Source: Acetobacter pasteurianus subsp. pasteurianus LMG 1262 = NBRC 106471
GTDB taxonomy: Bacteria; Pseudomonadota; Alphaproteobacteria; Acetobacterales; Acetobacteraceae
DNA: 64,000 bases
Assembly (NCBI RefSeq): GCF_000285275.1
Contig: NZ_CADO01000011.1
Location: 21,278 to 85,277, forward strand
Direction of reading: 5' to 3'
The notes beneath the pieces were generated by a model that had not been told where the DNA came from, did not search any database, and saw only the letters and a program-made list of their open reading frames with translations. Both the position numbers and the translations under genes were made by a program. Below, in pieces: positions 8,273 through 18,019 of the stretch (position 1 is the stretch's first letter; each line of letters begins with the position of its first letter).

Positions 8273-8290
8273 ATGAAAGTTTTGTGAAAC
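8273..8290 (-). promoter_or_regulatory. Pho-box-like site before phoB
   Basis: On the minus strand 8290-8273 reads GTTTCACAAAACTTTCAT: two 7-mers (4/7 and 6/7 matches to CTGTCAT) with an A4 spacer. It lies about 130 bp before phoB. A TATATAA -10-like element follows about 20 bases downstream. The match is weaker than the other two sites. Confidence 0.55.
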
Positions 8291-8307
8291 CCTCACAAAG
8301 TTGCAAC

Positions 8308-8342
8308 AAAAAAAGGCCTTCCCTTATGGAGAAGGCCCTTTT
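8308..8342 (-). terminator. Terminator of purA
   Basis: On the minus strand GGCCTTC (8337-8331) and GAAGGCC (8321-8315) form a 7-bp stem with a 9-base loop, followed by T7 (8314-8308). It lies 24 bp after the purA stop and upstream of the phoB promoter region. Confidence 0.88.
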
Positions 8343-8366
8343 GTTACAAACGCATTGCCTGCCGGA

Positions 8367-9656
8367 TCAATCTTCAAACGGGTCGCGCATCAGAATGGTG
8401 TCATCCCGATCTGGGCTGGTGGAAAGCAGGGTAACAGGTGCACCCACCAGCTCTTCAATACGGCGCACGTATTTAATGGCCTGCGCTGGCAGGTCTGCCC
8501 AGCGGCGTGCACCGTGGGTGGTTTCCTTCCAGCCTTCCAGCGTTTCATAAACCGGGCGCACACGCTGCTGCGCTGCCGGGGCGGACGGGAAGCGTTCGAT
8601 CTTCTGGCCGTCCAGTTCATAGCCAACGCAAATCCGGATTTCATCCAGACCATCCAGCACATCCAGCTTGGTAAGCGCCAGACCGTTTACACCACCAACG
8701 CGCACGGCATGACGCACCAGAACGGAATCGAACCAGCCACAACGGCGCGGACGGCCCGTGTTGGTGCCAAATTCATGCCCACGTTCGCCAAGGCGGCGGC
8801 CTGTTTCATCATGCAGTTCTGTGGGGAACGGGCCTTCACCCACACGGGTGCAATACGCCTTGGCAATACCCAGAACAAAACCCGCAGCCGTTGGGCCCAT
8901 GCCCGAACCCGTACCCGCATTGGCAGCAACTGTGTTGGAACTGGTAACAAACGGATAGGTGCCGTGGTCCACATCCAGCATGACAGCCTGCGCACCTTCA
9001 AACAGAATGCGGCGGCCTGCACGACGGGCGTCATCCAGAATATCCCAAGTAGGCGCCATATAAGGCAGCACTTTAGGGGCGATATCTGTCAGGAACTTAA
9101 GCAGTTCTTCTTTGGTGAATACGGGTGCACCCAGCCCTGCCAGCAGGGTGTTGTGATGCAGCAGCAGTTCATCCAGCTTCCAGTCCAGCGTTTCTGGCTC
9201 GGCCAGATCACACAGGCGGATAGCGCGGCGGGCCACCTTATCTTCATACGCTGGGCCAATGCCACGGCCCGTGGTGCCAATTTTACGATCACCACGCGCA
9301 GCCTCACGCGCGCGATCCAGTGCACCGTGCACAGGCAGAATCAGGGGGGCATTTTCTGCAATCTTGAGCGTATCGGGCGTAACTTCCAGCCCCTGTTCCT
9401 GAATACGGCCAATTTCTGCCAGCAGCGCCTGCGGGTCCACCACCACGCCATTGCCAATAATGCCCAGCTTGTTGTTCACCACGCCGGAAGGCAGCAGGGA
9501 AAGCTTGTAAACCTGATTGCCCACAACCAGCGTATGCCCGGCATTGTGCCCACCCTGAAAGCGCACAACAATATCGGCCCGACTGGCTAGCCAATCTACG
9601 ATTTTGCCTTTGCCTTCATCACCCCACTGGGCGCCAATCACGGTTACGTTGGACAT
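8367..9656 (-). CDS. purA: PurA, adenylosuccinate synthetase
   Basis: Joins IMP and aspartate using GTP in the first committed step to AMP. The N-terminal GTP/IMP loop [18 protein letters not shown] is intact, with the catalytic D and H of [25 protein letters not shown] and the GTP-specificity region [12 protein letters not shown] are present. Length 429 is typical. AGGAG lies 10 bases before the ATG. It follows hisZ on the same strand with a 67-bp gap, so hisZ-purA may share a transcript; this pairing is common in alphaproteobacteria. Confidence 0.98.
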   Translation of the reverse strand: MSNVTVIGAQWGDEGKGKIVDWLASRADIVVRFQGGHNAGHTLVVGNQVYKLSLLPSGVVNNKLGIIGNGVVVDPQALLAEIGRIQEQGLEVTPDTLKIAENAPLILPVHGALDRAREAARGDRKIGTTGRGIGPAYEDKVARRAIRLCDLAEPETLDWKLDELLLHHNTLLAGLGAPVFTKEELLKFLTDIAPKVLPYMAPTWDILDDARRAGRRILFEGAQAVMLDVDHGTYPFVTSSNTVAANAGTGSGMGPTAAGFVLGIAKAYCTRVGEGPFPTELHDETGRRLGERGHEFGTNTGRPRRCGWFDSVLVRHAVRVGGVNGLALTKLDVLDGLDEIRICVGYELDGQKIERFPSAPAAQQRVRPVYETLEGWKETTHGARRWADLPAQAIKYVRRIEELVGAPVTLLSTSPDRDDTILMRDPFED

Positions 9657-9723
9657 GGATGGTGTGCTCCTGAAAGAATCTTGCCGCTAACTGAAAGAGA
9701 ATACAGCCCCTTACGGGGAAAAA

Positions 9724-10869
9724 TCATGACAAGGCCATGCAGTTGGTACCACGCAATACATGCGTGCAGCCCAAACGGCGTGCTTCGGCCTCTGGCTCTG
9801 CGGTGAGAGAAGATGCCGCCAGCGTGGCGTAACCTTGCGTGCGCAGGCGTACGGCCTCCCGCTTATCTGCTCCCGGTGCCAGATAGACACGAGGGCGCGC
9901 AGGGGTTGGCGGAATCATGCGGAACAGCACATCTGGGCGCAACGTCAGCCCACAGGCGGGTTCATTATCATTACACAGGTAACGACCACCGCGCCCCAGC
10001 TCTTCCGAACGACCAACGGCAAACAGCGTCACACACACACCTGTATGATATTTCCAGCCCCGAAACTCTACCGGGTCCACCGTCATCCGCAGGTTGGGGC
10101 ACTGCTCACGCAGGGCGGCCACCGTATCTACCAGACGGTCCAGAACAGCACGCGCCTTGGGTGGAAGGGTAATTTCCGTCAGCCGCGCTACGGCATGTTC
10201 GGCCAGACCTGTGGCTTCCAGCAATGCAATAAGCGTACTGGCCAGTGCCCCACCCTGCTCGGCCACAGCGGCGGAATCCTTACGGTCCAACGCACGCATA
10301 AGGGCTGCACGCTGCGCTTCGGGCACTTTGCTTTCTTCCAGCAGGGCCGGAATAAAGGGCGGCATGGTGAGATCGAAGGAAACATCCTTCACACCCAGAC
10401 GCTCAAGAGCTTCCGCCCCAACAGACATCACCTCTGCATCCGCCTCTGGCGAATCCGGGCCTATCAGTTCGATACCTGTCTGCATAATCTGGCGGCTGCT
10501 TTCTTCCGCCGCCACGGGGGACACCACAACACACACACCGGCGTAGGAAACACGCAGCGGGCGCGGTGTGCTGGCCACACGCGTTGCCGCCATACGGGCA
10601 ACCTGCGGCGTAATATCCGGGCGCAGCACCATCATGCGGCGGGTATCCGGGTCCATCACCCGGAAACTCTGTTCCGCAAGGGCCGCACCGGCACCCGCCA
10701 GATACGTGTCCTCAAACTCTATAAGAGGAGGCCGCACGCGGTCGTATCCGTGGGATGCAAACACGTCCATAAGCGTGGCAACACCCTCTGCCTCGGTTCG
10801 GGCATCGGGTGTTAAAAAATCTACAAAGCCTGCGGGCAGCAGCGCCGGGCTGAAAGGCGGGTCTTCCGT
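9724..10869 (-). CDS. hisZ: HisZ, ATP phosphoribosyltransferase regulatory subunit
   Basis: HisZ is a catalytically inactive paralogue of histidyl-tRNA synthetase that partners the short HisG in the first step of histidine synthesis. The sequence has the HisS-like N-terminal core (PALLPAGFVDFLTP, RPPLIEFEDTYLAG) and motif-2-like RPDITPQVARMAATR, then a GGRYLCND glycine-rich region, but no anticodon-binding domain. An upstream ATG at 10908 would add 13 residues (MTGTPCSAIARS); the ATG at 10869 better matches the family N-terminus, though neither has a strong ribosome binding site. hisG is not in the window. Confidence 0.92.
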   Translation of the reverse strand, partial: TEDPPFSPALLPAGFVDFLTPDARTEAEGVATLMDVFASHGYDRVRPPLIEFEDTYLAGAGAALAEQSFRVMDPDTRRMMVLRPDITPQVARMAATRVASTPRPLRVSYAGVCVVVSPVAAEESSRQIMQTGIELIGPDSPEADAEVMSVGAEALERLGVKDVSFDLTMPPFIPALLEESKVPEAQRAALMRALDRKDSAAVAEQGGALASTLIALLEATGLAEHAVARLTEITLPPKARAVLDRLVDTVAALREQCPNLRMTVDPVEFRGWKYHTGVCVTLFAVGRSEELGRGGRYLCNDNEPACGLTLRPDVLFRMIPPTPARPRVYLAPGADKREAVRLRTQGYATLAASSLTAEPEAEARRLGCTHVLRGTNCMALS

Positions 10870-10960
10870 CATGCTTCGGGCTATAGCACTGCATGGCGTG
10901 CCCGTCATGCCCGCAAAGGGGCACTTTTTGCGCTATATGCTTCTAACAGGTGTGGTTTTT

Positions 10961-12439
10961 TCAGCCATCTGCGTTGCCGGGCAGGGTTTCCCACCCTGTG
11001 CCAATAAAAGTCAGCACCCGGCGGCCCATGCCATCTGCACGCAAAACAATCAGATTCTGGTCTTCCAACCAGCCTAGCAAACGGCGCGCACGCCCTTTTG
11101 AAACCGTGCCATACACCCGCGCAATAGCGGCATCAGATGGGCATGGCTGCCGCTCCAGCGCAGCACGGGCCAGAAAAAGCCCCACAGCCTGAAGGTCCTC
11201 CGGCAAGGTGGAGGCCAGAGCTTCGGCCTCCTGCCATTCGGGCTGGGTGGATGTTTCTTCATCCACCCCACTACGGGCTGTAGCCAAGGCCCGGTTAAAG
11301 CGCCGCATATCCAGCGCATTGCGCCCAAGCCCAGCAATACGGCACCGCACCAGAAAATCCTGATACAAAACAGGTGCCGGACGAAAAGCTGCTTCCTCAT
11401 CCTCCATCATGTCACGCAGGATGGCGCGCATCCGGGCTTCACGCTCGGTTTGGGTTTCGGATGTTTCTTCGGGGGCTTCCTGCTCGGCTTGGGCGGCCTG
11501 TGCCTCACCATGTGCAGCAAGTTGGGTGAGCAAATCAGGCGGCGGAGGCGCAGGTGCCTTGCGGGGGCGGACAGGCATATCCTGCACAGGCACGGGAGCC
11601 AGAATAAGATCATGCACAGGCGCTGGCGGCGGCTCAAACGGTGTAAGAACCGGCCCGGCAGAACGGCTTTCTGTTTCTACCGTGCCAATACGCACCGGCG
11701 TTGGCCTGCGGCACAGGGCCGGACCAAGAGCAACAAAGGTGCCGCGCGCCAGATCACGGAACGATTCGGCCTGCCTACGCTCCATCCCCAGCAGATCTGC
11801 CGCGCGGGACATATCAATATCCAGAAATGTCCGGCCCATTAAAAAGTTGGAAGCCTCTGCGGCCACGTTTTTAGCCAGCTTGGCCAAACGCTGTGTGGCA
11901 ATAACCCCGGCCAGACCACGTTTACGACCACGGCACATCAGATTTGTCATAGCGCCGAGGGATGCCCGCCGGGCTTCGTCCGAAACCTCCCCTGCGGCGG
12001 CTGGGGCAAAAAGCTGGGCTTCATCCACCACCACCAGCACCGGATACCAGTATTGGCGCGGCACCTCGAACATGCCGCCCAAAAATGCAGCCGCCCAGCG
12101 CATCTGCTGGTCTGCATCCAAGCCTTCCAGATTCAGCACAACAGACGCACGGTGCATGCGCATACGCTCACCCGCCGCATGCAGCGCCATTTCGGAATGG
12201 TCTACGCCATCGATCACCAGATGGCCGAATTTTTCCGCAAGGCTGACAAAATCCCCCTCCGGGTCAATAATCGCCTGCTGCACCATGCGGGCAGATTGCT
12301 CCAGCAACCGCCGCAGCAAATGCGATTTACCAGACCCCGAATTGCCCTGCACCAGCAGGCGCGTGGCTAGAAGTTCGGCCAGATCTAATTGCGCCGGGCC
12401 ACCCCCCGGCACTTCACCCATTATAATCATGCTGCTCAT
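10961..12439 (-). CDS. HerA-like (DUF87) ATPase
   Basis: A 492-residue P-loop ATPase of the HerA/FtsK superfamily. The DUF87-type core has Walker A GNSGSGKSHLL at about residues 33-43, IDPEGDFVSLAE typical of HerA, Walker B VLVVVDEAQLF near 135-145 and an arginine-rich region (MCRGRKRGLAGVIATQRLAKL). After about residue 270 comes a Pro/Ala/Gln/Glu-rich linker and a C-terminal region of unknown fold. HerA proteins pump or translocate DNA, or act as defence ATPases, but no NurA nuclease or defence gene lies near. It overlaps the preceding flavoprotein gene by ATGA, so the two are coupled. Function unknown. Confidence 0.8.
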   Translation of the reverse strand: MSSMIIMGEVPGGGPAQLDLAELLATRLLVQGNSGSGKSHLLRRLLEQSARMVQQAIIDPEGDFVSLAEKFGHLVIDGVDHSEMALHAAGERMRMHRASVVLNLEGLDADQQMRWAAAFLGGMFEVPRQYWYPVLVVVDEAQLFAPAAAGEVSDEARRASLGAMTNLMCRGRKRGLAGVIATQRLAKLAKNVAAEASNFLMGRTFLDIDMSRAADLLGMERRQAESFRDLARGTFVALGPALCRRPTPVRIGTVETESRSAGPVLTPFEPPPAPVHDLILAPVPVQDMPVRPRKAPAPPPPDLLTQLAAHGEAQAAQAEQEAPEETSETQTEREARMRAILRDMMEDEEAAFRPAPVLYQDFLVRCRIAGLGRNALDMRRFNRALATARSGVDEETSTQPEWQEAEALASTLPEDLQAVGLFLARAALERQPCPSDAAIARVYGTVSKGRARRLLGWLEDQNLIVLRADGMGRRVLTFIGTGWETLPGNADG

Positions 12440-13695
12440 GGCTGGAGGGGATACCGCTTAGCCCCTGTATCCTGCAACCATGCCTGTAGGCCCTTTGCCG
12501 CCGCGCGCCCTGTGGCAAGGCAGGCATGCAGCAGATAGCCGCCGGTTGGGGCCTCCCAATCCAGCATTTCACCCGCCACAAACACACCGGGCACTGCACG
12601 GAGCATAAAACCATCTGTGCAGGAGTCGGACGTAATGCCACCAGCGGTGGAAATGGCACGGGCAAGCGGTTGCGGAGCGCTCAACACAACGGGTACAGCT
12701 TTTAACCGCGCAGCCAAGGCTTGAGGAGAAGAAGGGATATCCTGCCCCCCTTCACGCAGCAGTGCAACGGCAACAGGCGGCAGGCGCAATGCCTTGCGTA
12801 ATTTATTGGAAAGGCTCTCACGCGGGCGGGTGGCGGCCAGACGGCGGGCTATTTCCTGTTCTGGCATATCCGGGCGCAAATCTACCATCACAATGGCCAC
12901 GCCTTCTTCGGCAATTGCAGCCCGGATAGGAGCAGACAGCGCATAAATCGCGCCGCCTTCCAGCCCGTTGGCCGTTACCATCACTTCACCCTGCACACGT
13001 TGCCCTGCAAAGCTGAGAGCTACAGGCTTAAGCGGCACGCCTGCAAAGCGCTCCTTAAACAGATCAGACCACGCTGTTTCAAAACCACAATTTGCGGGCT
13101 GTAATGGTGCTATATTTACACCCTGCTGCGCCAGAACCGAAACCCAGCCCCCTGCACTGCCCAAGCGTGGCCAGCTTGCCCCGCCTAGCGCCAGCAATGT
13201 GGCATCTGCTTGCATGGGGTGTGGTTCATCCTGCCCTTCGCGCTGCACAAGCAGGTTGCCTTGGGCGTCCCACCCTTTCCATGCTGTGCGGGTATGAAAC
13301 ACAACTCCAAGCTCCCGTAGCCGCGCCAGCCATGCACGCAGCAACGGAGATGCCTTCATGGCCGAAGGAAATACGCGGCCGGAAGACCCTGTAAAATGGG
13401 CTTGCCCCAGCCCTTCCATCCAGTGCTGGATATCTTGGGTTGTCCACGCATCCAATGCTGGCCGTAACCAAGATTGCGCCACCCCATAACGCCGCATCAA
13501 GGCCTCATGCGGTTCGGAATGCGTGATGTTTAGCCCACCCCGCCCCGCCATAAGCAGCTTGCGGCCAACACTGGGCATACGCTCCAGCACCTGCACGCAG
13601 TATCCAGCCTGCGCCAGATACTCCGCCGCAGCCAGCCCCGCAGGGCCAGCCCCGACAATAACGATGTTTGCGGCTGAAGCGTGTGTCATGGACAA
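12436..13695 (-). CDS. FAD-dependent oxidoreductase, HI0933-like flavoprotein (TIGR03862 type)
   Basis: A 419-residue flavoprotein. The N-terminal Rossmann motif VIVGAGPAGLAAAEYL binds FAD, followed by the signature VGRKLLMAGRGGLNITHSEP of the HI0933/BaiN family. A middle domain (about 190-330) and a C-terminal FAD-contact segment TAGGITSDSCTDGFMLRAVPGVFVAGEMLDWEAPTGGY (quoted in pieces: AGGI, GVFVAGEMLDW, PTGGY) complete it. Substrate unknown. It starts 27 bp after trpA, so the minus-strand order trpB-trpA-flavoprotein-HerA ATPase looks like one transcript. Confidence 0.85.
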   Translation of the reverse strand: MSMTHASAANIVIVGAGPAGLAAAEYLAQAGYCVQVLERMPSVGRKLLMAGRGGLNITHSEPHEALMRRYGVAQSWLRPALDAWTTQDIQHWMEGLGQAHFTGSSGRVFPSAMKASPLLRAWLARLRELGVVFHTRTAWKGWDAQGNLLVQREGQDEPHPMQADATLLALGGASWPRLGSAGGWVSVLAQQGVNIAPLQPANCGFETAWSDLFKERFAGVPLKPVALSFAGQRVQGEVMVTANGLEGGAIYALSAPIRAAIAEEGVAIVMVDLRPDMPEQEIARRLAATRPRESLSNKLRKALRLPPVAVALLREGGQDIPSSPQALAARLKAVPVVLSAPQPLARAISTAGGITSDSCTDGFMLRAVPGVFVAGEMLDWEAPTGGYLLHACLATGRAAAKGLQAWLQDTGAKRYPLQP

Positions 13696-13722
13696 AATAT
13701 TACTGGAATCGGAAAAGCGGAA

Positions 13723-14556
13723 TCATACCGCCTTTCCGTCAGCACTGCGCACGGCTTTTGCCAGATCTTCAATCTGCGCCAACACGCGCGGAAGCGTTTC
13801 TGCCGTAGCGCGGCCTTTGTCATCCAGCGTTTCCGCCAAAGTAGAAAGCAGGGCCGAAGCCACAACCGCACCATCTGCAATGCTGGAAGCATTAGCCGCC
13901 TGCTGCGGCGTACGCACACCAAACCCAATGGCAATCGGCAATTTGGTAACCTTGCGCAGACGTGGAATAGCAGCTTCCAGATCATGCGTAGTGGCAGAAC
14001 GTGTGCCCGTAATGCCCGTAATACTGACGTAATACACAAAGCCAGATGCGTGAGAGAGCACATAAGGCAGGCGCTCATCCGATGTGGTAGGTGCCACAAG
14101 CCGGATGATGTCCAATTTATTGGCCTTGGCAAATGGTGCCAGCACATCGGCTTCCTCTGGCGGCAGATCCACCAGAATCAGCCCGTCCACACCAGCGCTG
14201 GCGGCATCACGGCAGAAGCGTTCATACCCGTAGGATTCTACCGGGTTCAGATACCCCATAAGGATAATGGGGGTTTCGTTATCCTGCTGGCGGAAGTCCG
14301 TGACCATATCCAGCACACCTGCCAGCGTGGCCCCGGCTTTAAGGCCACGGCGGGCAGCAGCCTGAATAACCGGGCCATCGGCGGAGGGATCTGAAAAAGG
14401 CATGCCAATTTCAATCAGGTCTGCGCCAGCAGCGGGCATTTTGCGCAGCAGTTCGAGCGATGTATCCCAATCCGGATCATACGCTTCCAGATACGGAATA
14501 AGCGCGCCGCGGCCTTGGGCCGCAAGTGCTTTAAAACGGGCTGCTATACGGCTCAC
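13723..14556 (-). CDS. trpA: TrpA, tryptophan synthase alpha subunit
   Basis: Cleaves indole-3-glycerol phosphate to indole and glyceraldehyde-3-phosphate; indole passes to TrpB. The 277-residue TIM barrel has the catalytic Glu in [20 protein letters not shown], the catalytic Asp in [10 protein letters not shown], the SITGITGTR loop and the phosphate-binding GFGVRTP and DGAVVASAL segments. Its start overlaps the trpB stop by 4 bases (14553-14556), indicating translational coupling of the two subunits. Confidence 0.97.
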   Translation of the reverse strand: MSRIAARFKALAAQGRGALIPYLEAYDPDWDTSLELLRKMPAAGADLIEIGMPFSDPSADGPVIQAAARRGLKAGATLAGVLDMVTDFRQQDNETPIILMGYLNPVESYGYERFCRDAASAGVDGLILVDLPPEEADVLAPFAKANKLDIIRLVAPTTSDERLPYVLSHASGFVYYVSITGITGTRSATTHDLEAAIPRLRKVTKLPIAIGFGVRTPQQAANASSIADGAVVASALLSTLAETLDDKGRATAETLPRVLAQIEDLAKAVRSADGKAV

Positions 14557-15797
14557 AGCTTGACCCCCAGATGTTCGGCAACAGTGAAGATGTCTTTATC
14601 ACCCCGGCCAGAAAGGTTGACCACCAGCAGGGTATCCTTGGAAAGCGTAGGCGCAATTTTGGCGGCATATGCCACAGCATGGGCGGATTCCAGCGCAGGA
14701 ATAATACCTTCCATGCGTGTGCAGAACTGGAAGGCATCCAGTGCCTCATTATCCGTAATGCCTACGTATTCTGCGCGGCCGATATCATGCAGCCATGAAT
14801 GCTCCGGCCCTACTCCGGGGTAATCCAGCCCAGCGCTAATGGAGTGTGCTTCTTCAATCTGCCCATCTGCGTTCTGAAGCAGATATGTGCGGTTGCCATG
14901 CAACACACCGGGGCGCCCACGTTCAATAGAAGCTGCGGTTTTGCCGCTATCCAGCCCGTGGCCAGCGGCTTCCACACCAATCAGACGCACAGATTTGTCA
15001 TCCAGGAACGGATAGAAAATCCCCATAGCGTTGGAACCACCGCCAATGGCCGCCACCACAACATCTGGCAGACGGCCTTCGGCGGCCTTCATCTGGGCCT
15101 TGGTTTCCGTGCCGATCACGCTCTGGAAATCACGCACCATAGCCGGATACGGATGCGGGCCTGCCACTGTGCCAATAAGCATGTAGGTATCGGCAATATT
15201 GGCCACCCAATCACGCATGGCCTCGTTCATGGCGTCCTTCAGCGTGCCTGCGCCGGAGGTAACGGGCACCACCTCCGCACCCAGCAGACGCATGCGGAAC
15301 ACGTTGGGCTTTTGCCGTTCCACATCGGTGGCACCCATGTAGATCACGCATTTCAGGCCAAACAGGGCACATACGGTTGCCGTGGCCACACCATGCTGGC
15401 CGGCACCGGTTTCCGCCACAATACGGGTGCGACCCATACGCCGAGCCAGCAAAATCTGCCCCATGACGTTATTGAGCTTGTGTGAGCCCGTATGATTGAG
15501 TTCTTCACGCTTAAGAAAAATTTTAGCGCCACCCAATTCTTCCGTCATGCGCTGGGCAAACCAGAGTGGGCTGGGGCGGCCGACATAATCTTTCAGATAA
15601 TAATCCAGCTCCTTCCGGAAAGCCGGATCAGCCTTGGCGACCTTATAGGCCTCATCCAGTTCCAGAATGAGGGGCATAAGGGTTTCCGCTACAAAACGGC
15701 CCCCATGACGCCCACCAAAATGCCCCCGCTCATCCGGCTGGTGCCGGAGGGAATTGCTATGCACCGCTGACGTGCCGTGTTCCTTCGGATCTGCCAT
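14553..15797 (-). CDS. trpB: TrpB, tryptophan synthase beta subunit
   Basis: PLP enzyme that condenses indole with serine to tryptophan. The PLP lysine is in [13 protein letters not shown]; the catalytic Glu follows in [14 protein letters not shown]; the phosphate cup is [10 protein letters not shown]; the C-terminus has [11 protein letters not shown]. The chosen ATG (15797, MADPKEHG) gives 414 residues, near the family norm; an upstream ATG at 15872 would add 25 unconserved residues. The usual partner trpF is not found upstream; instead a divergent CorA gene lies 274 bp away. Confidence 0.97.
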   Translation of the reverse strand: MADPKEHGTSAVHSNSLRHQPDERGHFGGRHGGRFVAETLMPLILELDEAYKVAKADPAFRKELDYYLKDYVGRPSPLWFAQRMTEELGGAKIFLKREELNHTGSHKLNNVMGQILLARRMGRTRIVAETGAGQHGVATATVCALFGLKCVIYMGATDVERQKPNVFRMRLLGAEVVPVTSGAGTLKDAMNEAMRDWVANIADTYMLIGTVAGPHPYPAMVRDFQSVIGTETKAQMKAAEGRLPDVVVAAIGGGSNAMGIFYPFLDDKSVRLIGVEAAGHGLDSGKTAASIERGRPGVLHGNRTYLLQNADGQIEEAHSISAGLDYPGVGPEHSWLHDIGRAEYVGITDNEALDAFQFCTRMEGIIPALESAHAVAYAAKIAPTLSKDTLLVVNLSGRGDKDIFTVAEHLGVKL

Positions 15798-15906
15798 TTC
15801 TGGTCTGCCGCTCCCATACCGCGTGAAAAACCGCGCCTGCCAGATATGTAAAAGCCTGACATCGCCTGTCATAACGAAGCCGCAGGCTTACCAGATACCG
15901 TAAGGC

Positions 15907-15924
15907 GTTGCACAGCCCTGCAAC
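15907..15924. other. Small hairpin in the trpB upstream region
   Basis: GTTGCA and TGCAAC form a 6-bp stem with loop CAGCCC, about 110 bp before trpB, inside the 274-bp gap between trpB and the divergent corA gene. It has no T-tract and no Trp-codon-rich leader peptide near it, so it is not a recognisable attenuator. Confidence 0.3.
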
Positions 15925-16071
15925 CACGTAACCTTGCCAGAAACATGTAGAAGGCCGCATAATTTGTAACAGTTGAATATTTGCAGCCCACATCGCCACC
16001 TGACATTCTGTGTTCAGAAAACAGTGGCCCTGCCTGCCTTCGGTAGCGCGCGCACACAAATGGAGAATCGC

Positions 16072-17250
16072 ATGTTCCTGGCCCACCGGCCTGGTATGCC
16101 CGCACGGGCTATTGAGACCGCAGCCGACGCCGCCGATGCCGTATGGCTGGACCTTTTAGACCCCACACCGCAGGAACAGGCTCTGGCAACCCAGTTATGT
16201 GGCCAGCCCATTCCTACACTGGATGATCTGAACGAAATTGAAAGTTCATCCCGCATTAGTGTGCGCAATGGCGCGGCCTTTCTTTCCTCCCCTTTATTAC
16301 AAAAAACCGGCCCGGAATTTCAGACAACACCCGTAGGCTTTATTCTCACGCAAAACCGGCTGTTCACTATTCGCTTTCAGGCTTACCAATCTTTTGAAAC
16401 CGTGGCGTTGCTTGTGGCGGACCATGCGCAGGTTATGCCCACCCCCCATGCCATTCCCACGCCAGAAACAACGGCTCCTACGCCTGCATCCACCGCGGCT
16501 CCCTCTGCCCCGTTACACACCCAGCATGATGCGACCCTGCATGCCGGGGAAATTCTGGTGGCATTGATTGAAACCATTGTAGACCGGCTGGCCGATATTT
16601 TGGAAAGCGTTGGAGACCTGCTGGATACCCTCTCTCACGATATTTTCCGCACCCGCCCTTCCGGGTCTGCAGTGCGCAACATTGCCTCTTGGCAGCGTGA
16701 CCTGCTTCAGCGCGTGGGCAGTTCGGGCAATCTGTGTTCACGTATGCGCGATACGCTTTTGGGTATGGAGCGCATTGCCCTGTTTTTGAGCGAAAGCCGC
16801 AAAACGGCCAGCGCCATCCCCACCCCCGGATATATGCTGAGCACACGCCACATCACCACGGATTCCGTACCCCAAGAGGGGGAAAGCAATACTGCCGCCG
16901 CTTATGCGCTTTCCAACCCGCTGCGGATGCGCATTACCACCGTAAGCCGAGACCTTTCCTCGCTAGATGCCTATGTTTCCCAAGCGCAGGACAAAGTGGA
17001 ATTTCTGCTAGATGCCACGCTAGGCTTTATCAACATTGAACAGAATGGGGTGATGAAGGTACTGACAGTTGTCAGCTTCATTGGGGTGGCCCCCACTTTG
17101 ATTGCCGGCATCTATGGTATGAACTTCAAGAACATGCCTGAACTGAACTGGTCTTTCGGATACTGGTATTCACTCGGGCTTATGGCCTCCACCATTGTAT
17201 TGCCTCTACTGTGGTTCTGGAAAAAAGGCTGGCTGGGAGGAATTAAGTAA
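16072..17250 (+). CDS. CorA-family Mg2+/divalent cation transporter
   Basis: An inner-membrane pentameric cation channel. A long cytosolic N-terminal domain is followed by two C-terminal membrane helices (VLTVVSFIGVAPTLIAGIYG and YSLGLMASTIVLPLLWFW) with the signature YGMNF between them and MPEL in the loop. The ATG at 16072 is preferred: GGAG lies 6 bases before it, whereas ATGs at 15973 and 16060 lack a site. This gives 392 residues. Residues near 125-155 are an unusual Pro/Thr/Ala-rich insert (TPETTAPTPASTAAPSAP), probably a flexible loop in the funnel domain. Confidence 0.92.
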   Translation: MFLAHRPGMPARAIETAADAADAVWLDLLDPTPQEQALATQLCGQPIPTLDDLNEIESSSRISVRNGAAFLSSPLLQKTGPEFQTTPVGFILTQNRLFTIRFQAYQSFETVALLVADHAQVMPTPHAIPTPETTAPTPASTAAPSAPLHTQHDATLHAGEILVALIETIVDRLADILESVGDLLDTLSHDIFRTRPSGSAVRNIASWQRDLLQRVGSSGNLCSRMRDTLLGMERIALFLSESRKTASAIPTPGYMLSTRHITTDSVPQEGESNTAAAYALSNPLRMRITTVSRDLSSLDAYVSQAQDKVEFLLDATLGFINIEQNGVMKVLTVVSFIGVAPTLIAGIYGMNFKNMPELNWSFGYWYSLGLMASTIVLPLLWFWKKGWLGGIK

Positions 17251-17251
17251 G

Positions 17252-17785
17252 ATGCAACAGTTCTGGAAAACGGCTTTTTTCTGCGCCTCTCTTATGGGGG
17301 CCGTTGCTACGGCACATGCAGCTTCTTCCACACCGGTTCAGGCTCCGCCACCCAATGGGTATCAGGCATTTTTTGATCATCTCAGCACCGAGCCGCTGCG
17401 TTATGCCGCCATTTCTTCGCACAATGGCAAACGGCTTCTTGTGGGGCTTCACCCCTCAACAGAAGGCCATGTAGCTGGAGAATTAATGCTGCTGGATACC
17501 ACCATGCGCCCATTGCTCACTGCGGATGTAGAAGGCACAGCACCTGACCTGCAAAATGGGCAAACAGGTACGTGCCAACTCACAACCACCCTGAAGGAAG
17601 ACAGCCTGCACCTGAACGGCCCGTGTTCGCGGGACCAGATTTCCGGTGGGCTTACGCGCACTATGCACCCTTCCCAACTGTGGTCTCAGGTCAACAGCTT
17701 TATCTCTCCCGATATGTCAGTTTCTGCCGTGTGGCTAACGCGCGCTGGGTGGAATGCTGCCATTACGCCCGCACCCACGCCATAA
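17252..17785 (+). CDS. Exported protein of unknown function
   Basis: A 177-residue protein with a clear Sec signal peptide (TAFFCASLMGAVATAHA, cleaved near residue 23). The mature part has two cysteines (GTCQL and GPCSR, about 33 residues later) that could form a disulfide, and a Trp-containing C-terminus. GGGAGGA lies about 10 bases before the ATG, overlapping the end of corA, whose stop ends one base before this start; the two are co-transcribed and probably coupled. I do not recognise the family. A periplasmic helper of CorA is conceivable but only by position. Confidence 0.72.
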   Translation: MQQFWKTAFFCASLMGAVATAHAASSTPVQAPPPNGYQAFFDHLSTEPLRYAAISSHNGKRLLVGLHPSTEGHVAGELMLLDTTMRPLLTADVEGTAPDLQNGQTGTCQLTTTLKEDSLHLNGPCSRDQISGGLTRTMHPSQLWSQVNSFISPDMSVSAVWLTRAGWNAAITPAPTP

Positions 17786-17804
17786 AGCCCACCCCACAAG
17801 GTTA

Positions 17805-17833
17805 TTGACGATACATCTGGCCGTCGTTATTAT
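17805..17833 (+). promoter_or_regulatory. Sigma-70-type promoter of rho
   Basis: TTGACG (17805-17810), a 17-base spacer and TATTAT (17828-17833) match the housekeeping consensus at 5/6 in both boxes. Transcription would start near 17840, leaving a leader of about 180 bases before rho. Confidence 0.75.
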
Positions 17834-18019
17834 ACGGCCCCATAGTGCTGGCTGACTTCACCTGCCCAGTGCATCCTCCCTTTAGTCTGGATTATTCTGC
17901 CCCGGCATCACCTTCCAGCAAGGTGTCTATTTGCCATAGCCACGCGCTTTCGGCAGCCGATGGCATGAGAAATCCTGACATATCCCTTATGAACTTTTGC
18001 CAGTCAGGGCATTTCCTAG

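Noticed and set aside
15798..16071. Trp attenuator before trpB
   Set aside because: No leader peptide with tandem Trp codons and no hairpin with a T-tract; only a 6-bp hairpin.
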